NCBI GenBank assembly: GCA_017305715.1
Contig: JAFKKG010000010.1
Coordinates: forward strand, 1 to 64,000
Source: Hyphomicrobiales bacterium
Lineage (GTDB): Bacteria; Pseudomonadota; Alphaproteobacteria; Rhizobiales; Xanthobacteraceae
DNA: 64,000 bases
Reading direction: 5' to 3'
Position numbers and translations under genes: made by a program. Shown one piece after another: positions 36,356 through 46,897 of the stretch. The notes beneath the pieces are model-generated. The model saw only the letters and a list, made by a program, of their open reading frames with translations, did no database searches and had not been told where the DNA came from. Each line of letters starts with the position of its first letter. Within the stretch, counting starts at the first letter, position 1.

Positions 36356-37086
36356 GATCTGAACAACCTCGTATATTGCGTCTCGTGATGCAGGCTGGCG
36401 AGATCGGCGCGGAACGTCGCGCTGCCGAGATCGTCGAGCGTGGCTTGCAGCGCGCGGGTCGCGGTCGCGACCACCACGGGCTCCAGCGCCGCCAGAATAC
36501 GCTGGCTGTCGGTTTGCCCCAGCGGCACCAGCCGCGCGCCCGCCGAAATCCAGTTCGAGACCAAAGCATGCAGGAACGCATGCATTGCGGGTGCCAGGGG
36601 GATGTTGTGCGCGGCGCTGACGATGCCGACCGCGACCGGATAGACCGGCGGAACGCCGCAGGCCGAAATCAACCCATCGAGGCCGTCGCACGCCCAGGCC
36701 GCGCGGACGATGTCGATGAAGGCGCGGCCTTGCGTCGAGGTTTCGAGCTGGCGCTCGCGCGAGGGCACGAAGGCCGCCGCGAGTTCGGCGATCTCGCGCA
36801 AGGCCGCCTCGTCCCTCGCGGACGCGGCACGCGCGGCCTGCGCCAGGAACACGCCGTCGCAAAAGCCCGCGCCCTCCGCCAGCATCGCCGCCAGCCAGCC
36901 GCGCAACGCGGCCGCATCCGCGATGTCGCCGGCCTCCACCGCCCATTCGATGCCGCTGGAATAGGAGAAGGCGCCGACCGGAAAGGCCGGCGACAGCCAC
37001 GTCATCAAGCGGTACAGCGCGGCCCCTTCGTCCGCCGTCATCTCGCTCCGCGCCGCGTCGCACGGCGCGGGCTCACTTGTGGTCAT
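36352..37086 (-). CDS. ureF: Urease accessory protein UreF
   Basis: A 244-residue UreF, part of the UreD-UreF-UreG complex that loads nickel onto urease. The family start [28 protein letters not shown] is clear, as are [11 protein letters not shown] and [30 protein letters not shown]. The ATG at 37086 overlaps the ureE end by 14 nt. A start at 37041 (229 residues) has a better GGAG site and may be the true one. Its stop overlaps the start of the next, unknown gene. Confidence 0.93.
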   Translation of the reverse strand: MTTSEPAPCDAARSEMTADEGAALYRLMTWLSPAFPVGAFSYSSGIEWAVEAGDIADAAALRGWLAAMLAEGAGFCDGVFLAQAARAASARDEAALREIAELAAAFVPSRERQLETSTQGRAFIDIVRAAWACDGLDGLISACGVPPVYPVAVGIVSAAHNIPLAPAMHAFLHALVSNWISAGARLVPLGQTDSQRILAALEPVVVATATRALQATLDDLGSATFRADLASLHHETQYTRLFRS

Positions 37087-37678
37087 GAGCATGGGAATGA
37101 TCGTGGTGGTGATGATCGTGGTCGCAATGCTCGTCATGATGATGGTGATCACCATGATGGTGATGATGGTCGTGATCATGCGACGCGTGGTCATGCGAGG
37201 AATGATCATGACCGGTATGCCCATGCTCTGCCTGCGGCGCGTGGGCGTGACCGGCATAGGCGCCGCCTTCGGGATCGAACGGCGCCTCGATCTCGATGAT
37301 GCGCGCGCCCAGCCCCTTCACCATCGCCTCGATGACGTGATCCCGGCGGATGCGCAGGCCCTTCGGCATGATCTGGGTCGGCAGATGCCGGTTGCCGAGA
37401 TGCCAGGCGACGCGAACCAGATGCAACGGATCGGTGCCGCGGATCTCGATCAGCGGCTCGGGCGCGGCGACCACCTCGATCAGGCGGCCGTCTTCCAGCA
37501 CCAGCGCATCGCCGCCGCGCAGCGCGATAGCGTTTTCCAGGTCGAGCAGGAATTCGAGCCCGCGCGTGCCCATCATCGCCATCCGCCGCCGGTGCCGATC
37601 GTCGAAATCGAGCACCACGGTATCGGCGGCGGCTTCGGTCCAGCGATGCTGGCCCATGACTTTTGTCGCGCGGATCAT
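37073..37678 (-). CDS. ureE: Urease accessory protein UreE, His-rich
   Basis: A 201-residue nickel chaperone. The N-terminal peptide-binding domain ([17 protein letters not shown]) and the metal-binding domain ([15 protein letters not shown]) are typical. About the last 55 residues are a run of His and Asp (HDH and HHHH units) that should bind and store several nickel ions. The DNA of this tail is a low-complexity GATCAT/CACCAT array. ATG at 37678 fits the family start MIRATKV. It overlaps ureF and lies about 160 nt after the first ABM gene. Confidence 0.95.
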   Translation of the reverse strand: MIRATKVMGQHRWTEAAADTVVLDFDDRHRRRMAMMGTRGLEFLLDLENAIALRGGDALVLEDGRLIEVVAAPEPLIEIRGTDPLHLVRVAWHLGNRHLPTQIMPKGLRIRRDHVIEAMVKGLGARIIEIEAPFDPEGGAYAGHAHAPQAEHGHTGHDHSSHDHASHDHDHHHHHGDHHHHDEHCDHDHHHHDHSHAHDHK

Positions 37679-37841
37679 GCGGACGCACCTGAAGCACATT
37701 CCGGCATGGCGGCCTTATGGTTCGAGACGCGCGGCGTTGCCGCGCTCCTCACCATGCGGGCTTCAGACCTCATCCTGAGGAGGCGCGAATCCGCGTCTCG
37801 AAGGTTGAAGCCACCAGATGCGCGACGATGCAGCATGCGCA

Positions 37842-38141
37842 CTAGAACTTCTCCACCTTGCCGTCGCTGATGATCTCGATCACGGTCGGCGCCGTCTTCA
37901 TCTGTGACGAATATTCCCGCCATACCTTCATGTGCGGCGCGCGGCTGTGGGCATTGAGATCGTCGCGGGTCTCCCAGCGCTCCACCACCACATACAGATT
38001 GGGATTGTTGACGCTGACATGGCCTTCATAGGAGAGGCAGCCCTTCTCCTTGAGCGTTTCGGCGATGCAGGCCTTGTGGCCCTTGATGAAGTCGTCCTTG
38101 TTTTCCGGTTTCACCGGCGTGGAGGCGATGACATAGATCAT
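37842..38141 (-). CDS. ABM-domain (putative quinol monooxygenase) protein, copy 2
   Basis: A 99-residue antibiotic biosynthesis monooxygenase (ABM) domain protein, a ferredoxin-like dimeric fold with YgiN-like members. Landmarks are YVIASTPVKPENKDDFIKGHKACIAET, YEGHVSV, VVVERWETRDDLNAH and H/MKVWREY. No cofactor is expected. It starts 23 nt after the stop of a homologous gene, so the two are a tandem pair inside the urease operon. Substrate unknown; it may simply ride in the operon or detoxify a quinone-like compound. Confidence 0.87.
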   Translation of the reverse strand: MIYVIASTPVKPENKDDFIKGHKACIAETLKEKGCLSYEGHVSVNNPNLYVVVERWETRDDLNAHSRAPHMKVWREYSSQMKTAPTVIEIISDGKVEKF

Positions 38142-38164
38142 GGATTTTCTCCTGTTGTTCTTGT

Positions 38165-38464
38165 TTAGCGGACGTCGACCTTCTCGGGCGTGATGATTTC
38201 GATCTTTGGCGGCGACGCCAGGCACTTCACGACGACGCGGCCAAACGTCTTCATGTGCTCGGCGGCGCGGTGCGGCACCAGCGCCTCGGCGTTTTCCCAC
38301 TGCTCGACGAACACCATCTTGGAGTGGTCGGTGACGCTTTCGTGCAGATCATAGGCGATATTGCCCGGCTCTTTCCGGGTTTCCTTGATGCAGGCGGTGG
38401 CCGCCGCGATGAATTCAGCGTGCGTTTCAGGTTTGATCATCAATGTGGCAACGACGTAAATCAC
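38165..38464 (-). CDS. ABM-domain (putative quinol monooxygenase) protein, copy 1
   Basis: A 99-residue ABM-domain protein, same length and plan as its downstream neighbour, but diverged (YVVATLMIKPETHAEFIAAATACIKET, YDLHESVTDHSKMVFVEQWENAEALVPH). The start is a GTG with GGGAGG 6 nt upstream. Two related subunits next to each other could form a heterodimer. It follows ureC after a 155-nt gap containing a dispersed repeat. Confidence 0.87.
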   Translation of the reverse strand: MIYVVATLMIKPETHAEFIAAATACIKETRKEPGNIAYDLHESVTDHSKMVFVEQWENAEALVPHRAAEHMKTFGRVVVKCLASPPKIEIITPEKVDVR

Positions 38465-38515
38465 GTGAATCCTCCCGGACTTTTGTTCTGGCTTTGATCG
38501 CCCGGGCGAAACCCT

Positions 38516-38619
38516 AGAGCATAATCGGTCCTGATGGAATCAGAACCGATCATGCTCTGGATTCTTGTTTTGACGCGTTTTCTTCACGCGAACCGGCATC
38601 CACTTCGCTCGAAAACGCT
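38516..38619. repeat. Dispersed repeat between ureC and the ABM pair
   Basis: A long imperfect hairpin, AGAGCATAATCGGT...ACCGATCATGCTCT (38516-38558), followed by a TTTTGACGCGTTTTCTTCACGCGAACCGG block. Related in look to the repeat at 32897-32997. It touches the ureC stop codon and could stabilise or attenuate the ureC mRNA end. Confidence 0.65.
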
Positions 38620-40335
<1,716 letters not shown>

Positions 40336-40397
40336 GGTGGGCTCCAGCAAATGGCAAATGGCTCGGCGCTAGCTCGCGCACTCTCTTCCGCTTGAAT

Positions 40398-40470
40398 GTG
40401 CGGCATACCCCTCTCCCCTGCCCTCCCCCGCAAGGGGGGAGGGAGTCCGGGCAGCGTGCCCACCTCACGG
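40398..40470. repeat. Direct repeat flanking the DUF559 gene, ureC side
   Basis: The core 40403-40445 is identical over 43 bp to 40918-40960; similarity extends outward on both sides to about 73 bp (ending in CACCTCACG in both). It carries an internal CTCCCCCGCAAGGGGGGAG palindrome and lies in the ureC leader. Confidence 0.85.
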
Positions 40471-40474
40471 GGGA

Positions 40475-40921
40475 TCATGCTTTGTCCTTCGCATCGGTGA
40501 GGGACGCATCGGCGGAAGGGTTCCCTCCCCCCTTGCGGGGGAGGGTTAGGGAGAGGGGTGATCCTTGCTCCGCTGCTTCAGCGATGGTGAGAACAACGCC
40601 CTCCAGATTTTTCATCACATCGTCATTGGTGAAACGCAGCACGCGATAGCCACGCGAAACAAACCACGCATCGCGCACCTCGTCGTGGCGAATACGTTCC
40701 TCGAAATCGTGGCTTTCGCCGTCGAGTTCGACGATGAGCTTGCAGGAATGGGCGACGAAGTCCGCGATGTAGTGGCCCATGGGAGTCTGGCGGCGAAAGG
40801 CCAGGCCTGCCAGACGATCGGCCTTGAGGTGACGCCACAACAATGTTTCGGCGCGCGTCATGACGCGCCGCAGTTGCTTGGCGCGGGTTCGCTGAATCTT
40901 GCTGACCTCGTTGTGGGGCAT
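40475..40921 (-). CDS. DUF559 (Vsr/endonuclease-like) domain protein
   Basis: A 148-residue protein with a DUF559 domain of the PD-(D/E)XK/Vsr-like nuclease group. Visible are TRAETLLWRHLKADRLAGLAFRRQTPMGHYIADF, then KLIVELDGESHDFEERIRHDE and YRVLRFTNDDV, with plausible active-site D and E residues. Its start codon and GGGGAGAGGGG ribosome binding site lie inside the upstream direct repeat, and its last 25 residues are partly encoded by an inverted copy. Similar DUF559 genes recur in Bradyrhizobium. Function unknown; it interrupts the urease operon. Confidence 0.82.
   Translation of the reverse strand: MPHNEVSKIQRTRAKQLRRVMTRAETLLWRHLKADRLAGLAFRRQTPMGHYIADFVAHSCKLIVELDGESHDFEERIRHDEVRDAWFVSRGYRVLRFTNDDVMKNLEGVVLTIAEAAEQGSPLSLTLPRKGGGNPSADASLTDAKDKA
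40521..40559. repeat. Inverted copy of the flanking repeat inside the DUF559 gene end
   Basis: CCCTCCCCCCTTGCGGGGGAGGG followed by TTAGGGAGAGGGG is the reverse complement of most of the 43-bp core. It encodes the Pro/Gly-rich C-terminus (SLTLPRKGGG) of the DUF559 protein. Confidence 0.75.
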
Positions 40922-40985
40922 ACCCCTCTCCCCTGCCCTCCCCCGCAAGGGGGGAGGGAGCCCAACCAGCTTGCTCACCTCACGA
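40913..40985. repeat. Direct repeat flanking the DUF559 gene, ureB side
   Basis: Partner of 40398-40470, 515 bp apart. On the minus strand it supplies the ribosome binding site and ATG of the DUF559 gene. It ends 19 nt from the ureB stop codon. Confidence 0.85.
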
Positions 40986-41004
40986 TCGATGGCCACACAA
41001 AGAC

Positions 41005-41310
41005 TCACAGCTTGCCCTGCACCTCGCCACGAAACCCCCAGACCACGCGCTTGCCGGCGAGTGCGACGAGTTGCACGTCGCGGGTCTGGCCCGGCTCGAA
41101 GCGCACCGCGGTGCCGGCGGCGATGTCGAGGCGCATGCCGCGGGCTTTCTTGCGGTCGAATTTCAGCGCCGGATTGGTCTCGAAGAAATGGTAGTGCGAG
41201 CCGACCTGGATCGGGCGGTCGCCGGTATTGGCAACCGTCAGCGTCACGGTCTTGCGGCCGGCATTGAGTTCGATCTCGCCGTCCTGGATGAAGCGTTCGC
41301 CGGGGATCAT
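41005..41310 (-). CDS. ureB: Urease subunit beta UreB
   Basis: A 101-residue structural subunit. The family sequence [18 protein letters not shown] and [23 protein letters not shown] is intact and the length is normal. It starts 9 nt after ureA and forms the (UreABC)3 complex with UreA and UreC. Downstream the operon is interrupted by the repeat-flanked DUF559 gene before ureC. Confidence 0.97.
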   Translation of the reverse strand: MIPGERFIQDGEIELNAGRKTVTLTVANTGDRPIQVGSHYHFFETNPALKFDRKKARGMRLDIAAGTAVRFEPGQTRDVQLVALAGKRVVWGFRGEVQGKL

Positions 41311-41319
41311 GTGGCACTC

Positions 41320-41622
41320 CTATCTGATCGGCTCATGCACGGTGACGAGCTTGGTGCCGTCCGGGAACGTCGCCTCGACCTGGATGTCGTGGATCATCTC
41401 GGCGATGCCGTCCATGCACTGCGCCCGCGTGATCACCTGCGCGCCGGCCTGCATCAGATCGGCGACGGTGCGGCCATCGCGCGCGCCTTCGACGATGAAG
41501 TCGGAGATGAGCGCGATCGCTTCGGGGTGGTTGAGCTTGACGCCGCGCTCCAGCCTGCGGCGCGCCACCATCGCGGCCATCGAAATCAGCAGCTTGTCTT
41601 TTTCGCGGGGGGACAGGTTCAT
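41320..41622 (-). CDS. ureA: Urease subunit gamma UreA
   Basis: A 100-residue structural subunit with the normal start [23 protein letters not shown] and the conserved [20 protein letters not shown] and [17 protein letters not shown]. It follows ureD by 45 nt and precedes ureB by 9 nt. Confidence 0.97.
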   Translation of the reverse strand: MNLSPREKDKLLISMAAMVARRRLERGVKLNHPEAIALISDFIVEGARDGRTVADLMQAGAQVITRAQCMDGIAEMIHDIQVEATFPDGTKLVTVHEPIR

Positions 41623-41667
41623 GCGATCACTCTCGTCAATTCAATCGATCCAGTTGAGCCAAAGCTG

Positions 41668-42504
41668 TTAATTAAGCCAGAGTCTTGGCAGCGGCACGGG
41701 TGACGCACGGCCGAGCACGGCCATCATGTCGGCGCGAAGCCGCGCCGCATCTTGGGCACAGAAGCGCACCATTGCAAATCCATTCCAGGTGGAGATTCCA
41801 ACCTCGCCGCCGAACGATTCCGAAGCTTCGCGGATCCGCTCCACCAAAACCTCGTCGCCGGGCACGATCAGCGCGGTGCCGATGGCGACGCCGCCTTTGG
41901 CGACCGCCAGCTGCGCCAGTTTTGCGCCGACGTCGCCGTCGAGCCGGATGGTCTCGGCAAACACCAGTTTGCCGCCGCGGCGCAGCCGCCAGCGGTCGAT
42001 GAATTCGCCATGCAGCATCTTTTCACCCATCGCCGCGCGGCCGAACACCACGATTTCGCACAGCAAAAGCGAGGCGTCGTCCGCCAGATCGATATCGATG
42101 CGCCTGATGATCCGCGCCCGGTCGAACAGGATGGTTTCCTGCGGCAGCCAGGAAAGATGCGCGCCCGCCCTGGCCTTGAGCGCGATATTGAGCCCCGCCG
42201 CCGGCCCCGGGGCGCGATAGACCTTCTCGGCCGCCGCCGTCGTCAGCGTCAGCCGTGCGCCCTCGCCGGCGCTGATGTCGATATCAAAACGGTCGCCGCC
42301 GGCGATGCCACCGGCGGTGTTGACGAACACGCCGGACAGGCCGTCGCCTTCGGGCGAAGGAAAGCGGACACGGAGCGAGCCGGATTCATGCAAAGCCCCG
42401 CGGCGGGTGACGCCGTCCTCCACCTTCACGTCAAACCCGACGGCGCCCCGGGCCCGGTTATCCGCGAATGTCGATAAAGCTGCGCCCGTTGCTTCGGTCC
42501 GCAT
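41668..42504 (-). CDS. ureD: Urease accessory protein UreD
   Basis: A 278-residue scaffold for nickel insertion into urease. Family motifs are VFVNTAGGIAGGDRFDIDI, TTAAAEKVYRAPG and LSWLPQETILFDRARI, the last followed by an ID-rich strand. The ATG at 42504 has a GGGAGGGCGG site right upstream; the open frame extends into the gap after urtE but without conservation. It lies 47 nt after the urtE stop, so urease genes are probably read from the same unit as the urea transporter. Confidence 0.94.
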   Translation of the reverse strand: MRTEATGAALSTFADNRARGAVGFDVKVEDGVTRRGALHESGSLRVRFPSPEGDGLSGVFVNTAGGIAGGDRFDIDISAGEGARLTLTTAAAEKVYRAPGPAAGLNIALKARAGAHLSWLPQETILFDRARIIRRIDIDLADDASLLLCEIVVFGRAAMGEKMLHGEFIDRWRLRRGGKLVFAETIRLDGDVGAKLAQLAVAKGGVAIGTALIVPGDEVLVERIREASESFGGEVGISTWNGFAMVRFCAQDAARLRADMMAVLGRASPVPLPRLWLN

Positions 42505-42551
42505 CCGCCCTCCCCCAACCCGGCCGCCGCGGCACGAATCCTTATCTACAC

Positions 42552-43247
42552 CTACAGCGCCATCTGGCGGCTGATCTCGGCGGGATCCATTCCGCTGCGG
42601 TCGCAGGCATATTTCACCGCGCCGCGGTCCATAACCGCAAAATTGTCGCCGAGCTCGCAAGCAAAGTCGAGATATTGTTCAACGAGAACGATCGCCATGG
42701 TGCCGAGGCTGCGCAGATAGGAGATGGCGCGGCCGATATCCTTGATGATCGAGGGCTGGATGCCTTCAGTCGGCTCATCGAGCAGCAGCAATTTGGGCCG
42801 CATCACCAGCGCCCGGCCGATCGCGAGCTGCTGCTGCTGGCCGCCGGAAAGGTCGCCGCCGCGCCGGCCGAGCATCGAGTTGAGCACCGGAAACAGCGAG
42901 AACACGTCGTCGGGAATGTTGCGGTCCTCGCGCTTCAGCGGCCCAAAGCCGGTCTTGAGATTCTCTTCCACCGTCAGCAGCGGAAAGATCTCGCGGCCCT
43001 GCGGCACGAAGCCGATGCCCTTGCGGGCGCGCTCGTAGGGTTTGAGACCGGTAATGTCGTCGCCATTGAGGGTGATCGAACCCGAGGCGATCGGATATTG
43101 CCCGACCATCGCGCGCAGCAGCGAGGTCTTGCCCACGCCGTTGCGGCCGAGCACGCAGGTCACCTTGCCGGGCTCGGCCTTGATCGAGACGCCACGCAGC
43201 GCCTGGGCCGCGCCATAGTAGAGGCTGATGTTATCGACGTTCAGCAT
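42552..43247 (-). CDS. urtE: Urea ABC transporter ATP-binding protein UrtE
   Basis: A 231-residue LivF-like ATPase. Walker A LGRNGVGKT, signature LSGGQQQQLAIGRAL and Walker B LLLLDEPTEGIQP are present; the EGIQPSI sequence is characteristic of UrtE. One of two ATPases powering the urea importer. It starts 3 nt after the urtD stop. Confidence 0.95.
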   Translation of the reverse strand: MLNVDNISLYYGAAQALRGVSIKAEPGKVTCVLGRNGVGKTSLLRAMVGQYPIASGSITLNGDDITGLKPYERARKGIGFVPQGREIFPLLTVEENLKTGFGPLKREDRNIPDDVFSLFPVLNSMLGRRGGDLSGGQQQQLAIGRALVMRPKLLLLDEPTEGIQPSIIKDIGRAISYLRSLGTMAIVLVEQYLDFACELGDNFAVMDRGAVKYACDRSGMDPAEISRQMAL

Positions 43248-43250
43248 GGA

Positions 43251-44012
<762 letters not shown>

Positions 44013-44016
44013 GCGC

Positions 44017-45180
44017 TCACTCCGCCGGGTTCGGTTCGCTGACGCCGTCTTCGCGCGCAGCACTTTCGGCGTTGGCGCGCTTCGCGCTCCATGGTTCATA
44101 CCAGGCGTTGAAGGTGCCGATGATGCCCTTCGGCAGCAGCAGCGTCACCAGGATGAACAGCGCGCCCAGCATGAACAGCCAGTACGGCGCCAGCGGGCCC
44201 GAGGTGAACACCGTCTTGGCGTAATTGACGACGATGGCGCCCAGCGCCGCGCCAATCAGCGTGCCGCGGCCGCCGACCGCGACCCAGATCACCGCCTCGA
44301 TCGAATTGCCCGGCGCGAACTCGCCGGGATTGATGATGCCGACCTGCGGCACGTAGAGCGCGCCGGCGACGCCGGCCATGCAGGCCGACAGCGTGAACAC
44401 GAACAGCTTGTAGGATTCGACGCGGTAGCCGAGGAAGCGCGTGCGGGATTCGGCGTCGCGCACCGCGATCAGCACCTTGCCGAGTTTCGACGTCACCACG
44501 GCGCGGCAGATCAGGAAAGCGATGATCAGCGCCAGGCAGCTCAGGATGAACAGCGCGGCGCGGGTGCCGTCGGCCTGGACATTGAAGCCCAGAATGTCCT
44601 TGAAGTCGGTCAGGCCGTTATTGCCGCCGAAGCCGAAATCGTTGCGGAAGAACGCCAGCAACAGCGCATAGGTCATCGCCTGCGTGATGATCGACAGATA
44701 GACGCCGGTGACGCGGGAGCGGAACGCCAGCCAGCCAAAGCAGAAGGCAAGCAGGCCCGGCACCACCAGCACCATCAGCGCCGCGAACCAGAACATATCA
44801 AAGCCGTGCCAGTACCAGGGCAGTTTCGGATAGTTCAGGAACACCATGAAGTCGGGCAGGATCGGATTGCCATAGACGCCGCGGCTGCCGATCTGGCGCA
44901 TCAGATACATGCCCATGGCGTAGCCGCCGAGCGCGAAGAACGCGCCGTGGCCGAGCGAGAGGATGCCGCAATAGCCCCAGATCAGGTCGATCGAGAGCGC
45001 CAGGATGGCGTAGCAGACATATTTGCCGAACAGCGCCACGAGATAGGTCGGCACCTGGAACATCGAGCCGGCGGGCAGCAGCAGGTTCGACAGCGGGATC
45101 AGCACGCCGAGCCCGGCGACGATCAACAGGAAGACGGTCGCGCTGCGATCCAGCGAGCGGGTGAGGACATGCGGCGTCAT
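44017..45180 (-). CDS. urtC: Urea ABC transporter permease UrtC
   Basis: A 387-residue LivM-like permease with about ten membrane spans. Recognisable are DLIWGYCGILSLGHGAFFALGGYAMGMYLMRQ and ALGAIVVNYAKTVFTSG. It pairs with UrtB as the urea channel. The start overlaps the urtB stop by 4 nt. Confidence 0.95.
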   Translation of the reverse strand: MTPHVLTRSLDRSATVFLLIVAGLGVLIPLSNLLLPAGSMFQVPTYLVALFGKYVCYAILALSIDLIWGYCGILSLGHGAFFALGGYAMGMYLMRQIGSRGVYGNPILPDFMVFLNYPKLPWYWHGFDMFWFAALMVLVVPGLLAFCFGWLAFRSRVTGVYLSIITQAMTYALLLAFFRNDFGFGGNNGLTDFKDILGFNVQADGTRAALFILSCLALIIAFLICRAVVTSKLGKVLIAVRDAESRTRFLGYRVESYKLFVFTLSACMAGVAGALYVPQVGIINPGEFAPGNSIEAVIWVAVGGRGTLIGAALGAIVVNYAKTVFTSGPLAPYWLFMLGALFILVTLLLPKGIIGTFNAWYEPWSAKRANAESAAREDGVSEPNPAE

Positions 45181-46790
45181 GCTTCGATCGCCCGCCCCTT
45201 GAGCGCGAACAGGCCGCGCGGCCGCTTCTGGATGAACAGGATGATCAGCACCAGGATCGCGATCTTGCCGAGCACGGCGCCGGCGACCGGCTCCAGGAAC
45301 TTGTTGGCGATGCCGAGCGTGAAGGCGCCGACCAGCGTGCCCCAGAGATTGCCGACGCCGCCGAACACGACCACCATGAAAGAGTCGATGATGTAGCTCT
45401 GGCCGAGGTTGGGACTGACATTGTCGATCTGCGACAGCGCCACGCCGGCGATCCCCGCGATGCCCGAGCCGAGGCCGAAGGTCAGCGCATCGACGCGCGA
45501 GGTCGCGATGCCCATCGAGGCCGCCATGCGCCGGTTCTGCGTCACCGCGCGCATCTCCAGCCCGAGCGCGGTATAGCGCAGCATCGCCAGCAGGATGGCG
45601 AACACGGCGAGCGTGAAGCAGAGGATCCAGAGCCGGTTATAGGTGATGGTTATCTGGCCGATTTCGAACGCGCCGCTCATCCAGCTGGGATTGCCGACCT
45701 CGCGGTTGGTGGGGCCGAAAGCGGTGCGCACGGCCTGTTGCAGCACCAGCGAGAGGCCCCAGGTGGCAAGCAGGGTCTCCAGCGGGCGGCCGTAGAGGAA
45801 TCGGATGATGCTGCGCTCGATCACGACGCCGATCGCACCGGCAACGAGGAAGGCCAGCGGCACCGCGATCAGCAGCGAATAATCGAACAGGGCGGGATAG
45901 CGGGTGCGGATCACCTCCTGCACCACGAAGGTGGTGTAGGCGCCGATCATCACCATCTCGCCATGGGCCATGTTGATGACGCCCATCACGCCGAAGGTGA
46001 TCGCCAGCCCGATCGCGGCCAGCAGCAGCACCGAGCCCAGCGACAGGCCGTACCAGGCGTTCTGCACCATCGACCACATCGCCAGATTGCTCTGGATCGC
46101 GGCGATGGCGCTGGAAGCGGCCTGCGCCACCAGCGGCGGCGCGTCGCTGCCAAGGCCGGTCAGCAGCGCCAGCGCTTCCTGATCGCCGCGCGCCTTGATG
46201 ATGGCGATCGACTCCAGCTTCTCGACGTCGGTAGCATCGGATTTATAGAGCAGGATGGCGGCGCGAGCCTCGGCGAAGGCGGCCTTGACCGTCTTGTTGG
46301 TCTCTTTCGCCAGCGCGCCGTCGATCACCGGAAGGGCGGCCTCGTCATGGCTCTTGAACACCGACTGCGCGGCCGTCAGCCGCTTGGCCGGATCGGGCGA
46401 CAACAGCGTCAGGCCGCCGAGGGCGGCTTCCACGGTGCGCCGCAGGCGGTTGTTGAGGCGGACGGCGGCGGCACCCGCGGGCAGGCTGGCCACGGCGGCG
46501 CCGGTCGCGGCGTCGATGACCTTGCCGTCGGTGCCGGTGACGAAAACCTTCTTGGATTCCGGATCGGCCGACAGCCGGCCATCCCCGAGCGCGCTGATGA
46601 TCGGGAAAGCCAGCGGATTGCCCGACGCCGCCACCAGGCCGACGGCCTCGTCGGTATCGGAAAACTCGTCATTGGCGAATTTGGCGACCGCATCCTCGAA
46701 CGGCCCGGCCAGCGCCGGAACGGCGAAGGCCGCGATCAGGAAGACTGACAGAACAAGCGCGCGAACACGGTCAATGAGGCTGGCAGACAA
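45177..46790 (-). CDS. urtB: Urea ABC transporter permease UrtB
   Basis: A 537-residue LivH-like permease. A signal-like segment (residues 1-28) and a soluble, probably periplasmic alpha-helical region (to about 240, with repeated ALGDGRL/KSHDEAALPVIDGAL-like units) come before the membrane part (GLSLGSVLLLAAIGLAITFGVMGVINMAHGE). The long N-terminus is usual for UrtB. The first gene after the urtA-urtB hairpin; overlaps urtC by 4 nt. Confidence 0.95.
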   Translation of the reverse strand: MSASLIDRVRALVLSVFLIAAFAVPALAGPFEDAVAKFANDEFSDTDEAVGLVAASGNPLAFPIISALGDGRLSADPESKKVFVTGTDGKVIDAATGAAVASLPAGAAAVRLNNRLRRTVEAALGGLTLLSPDPAKRLTAAQSVFKSHDEAALPVIDGALAKETNKTVKAAFAEARAAILLYKSDATDVEKLESIAIIKARGDQEALALLTGLGSDAPPLVAQAASSAIAAIQSNLAMWSMVQNAWYGLSLGSVLLLAAIGLAITFGVMGVINMAHGEMVMIGAYTTFVVQEVIRTRYPALFDYSLLIAVPLAFLVAGAIGVVIERSIIRFLYGRPLETLLATWGLSLVLQQAVRTAFGPTNREVGNPSWMSGAFEIGQITITYNRLWILCFTLAVFAILLAMLRYTALGLEMRAVTQNRRMAASMGIATSRVDALTFGLGSGIAGIAGVALSQIDNVSPNLGQSYIIDSFMVVVFGGVGNLWGTLVGAFTLGIANKFLEPVAGAVLGKIAILVLIILFIQKRPRGLFALKGRAIEA

Positions 46791-46811
46791 TTTACGAACC
46801 CCGGCAGGAGT

Positions 46812-46845
46812 AAAAGGAAGGCGGCGACATCGCCGCCTTCCGGGT
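46812..46845 (-). terminator. Hairpin between urtA and urtB (partial terminator)
   Basis: A perfect 12-bp stem (46816-46827 with 46830-46841) with only 2 nt in the loop, followed on the minus strand by TTTTA. The short T-run suggests incomplete termination, so that the binding protein UrtA is made in excess over the membrane parts, or a stem that protects the urtA mRNA. Confidence 0.7.
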
Positions 46846-46897
46846 CTTGTTTTTCTCTTGGAAGTTTCTTGTTGTGATCAGATCGACCAGTCCGGGA

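Noticed and set aside
37079-37870. A Met/Val/Ile-rich frame opposite the His-rich tail of ureE
   Set aside because: It is the complement of the CAT/GAT array that encodes the UreE histidine tail.
40398-40985. A CRISPR-like or insertion-sequence reading of the repeats around the DUF559 gene
   Set aside because: Only two direct copies and one inverted copy, no spacers, no transposase and no terminal inverted repeats.
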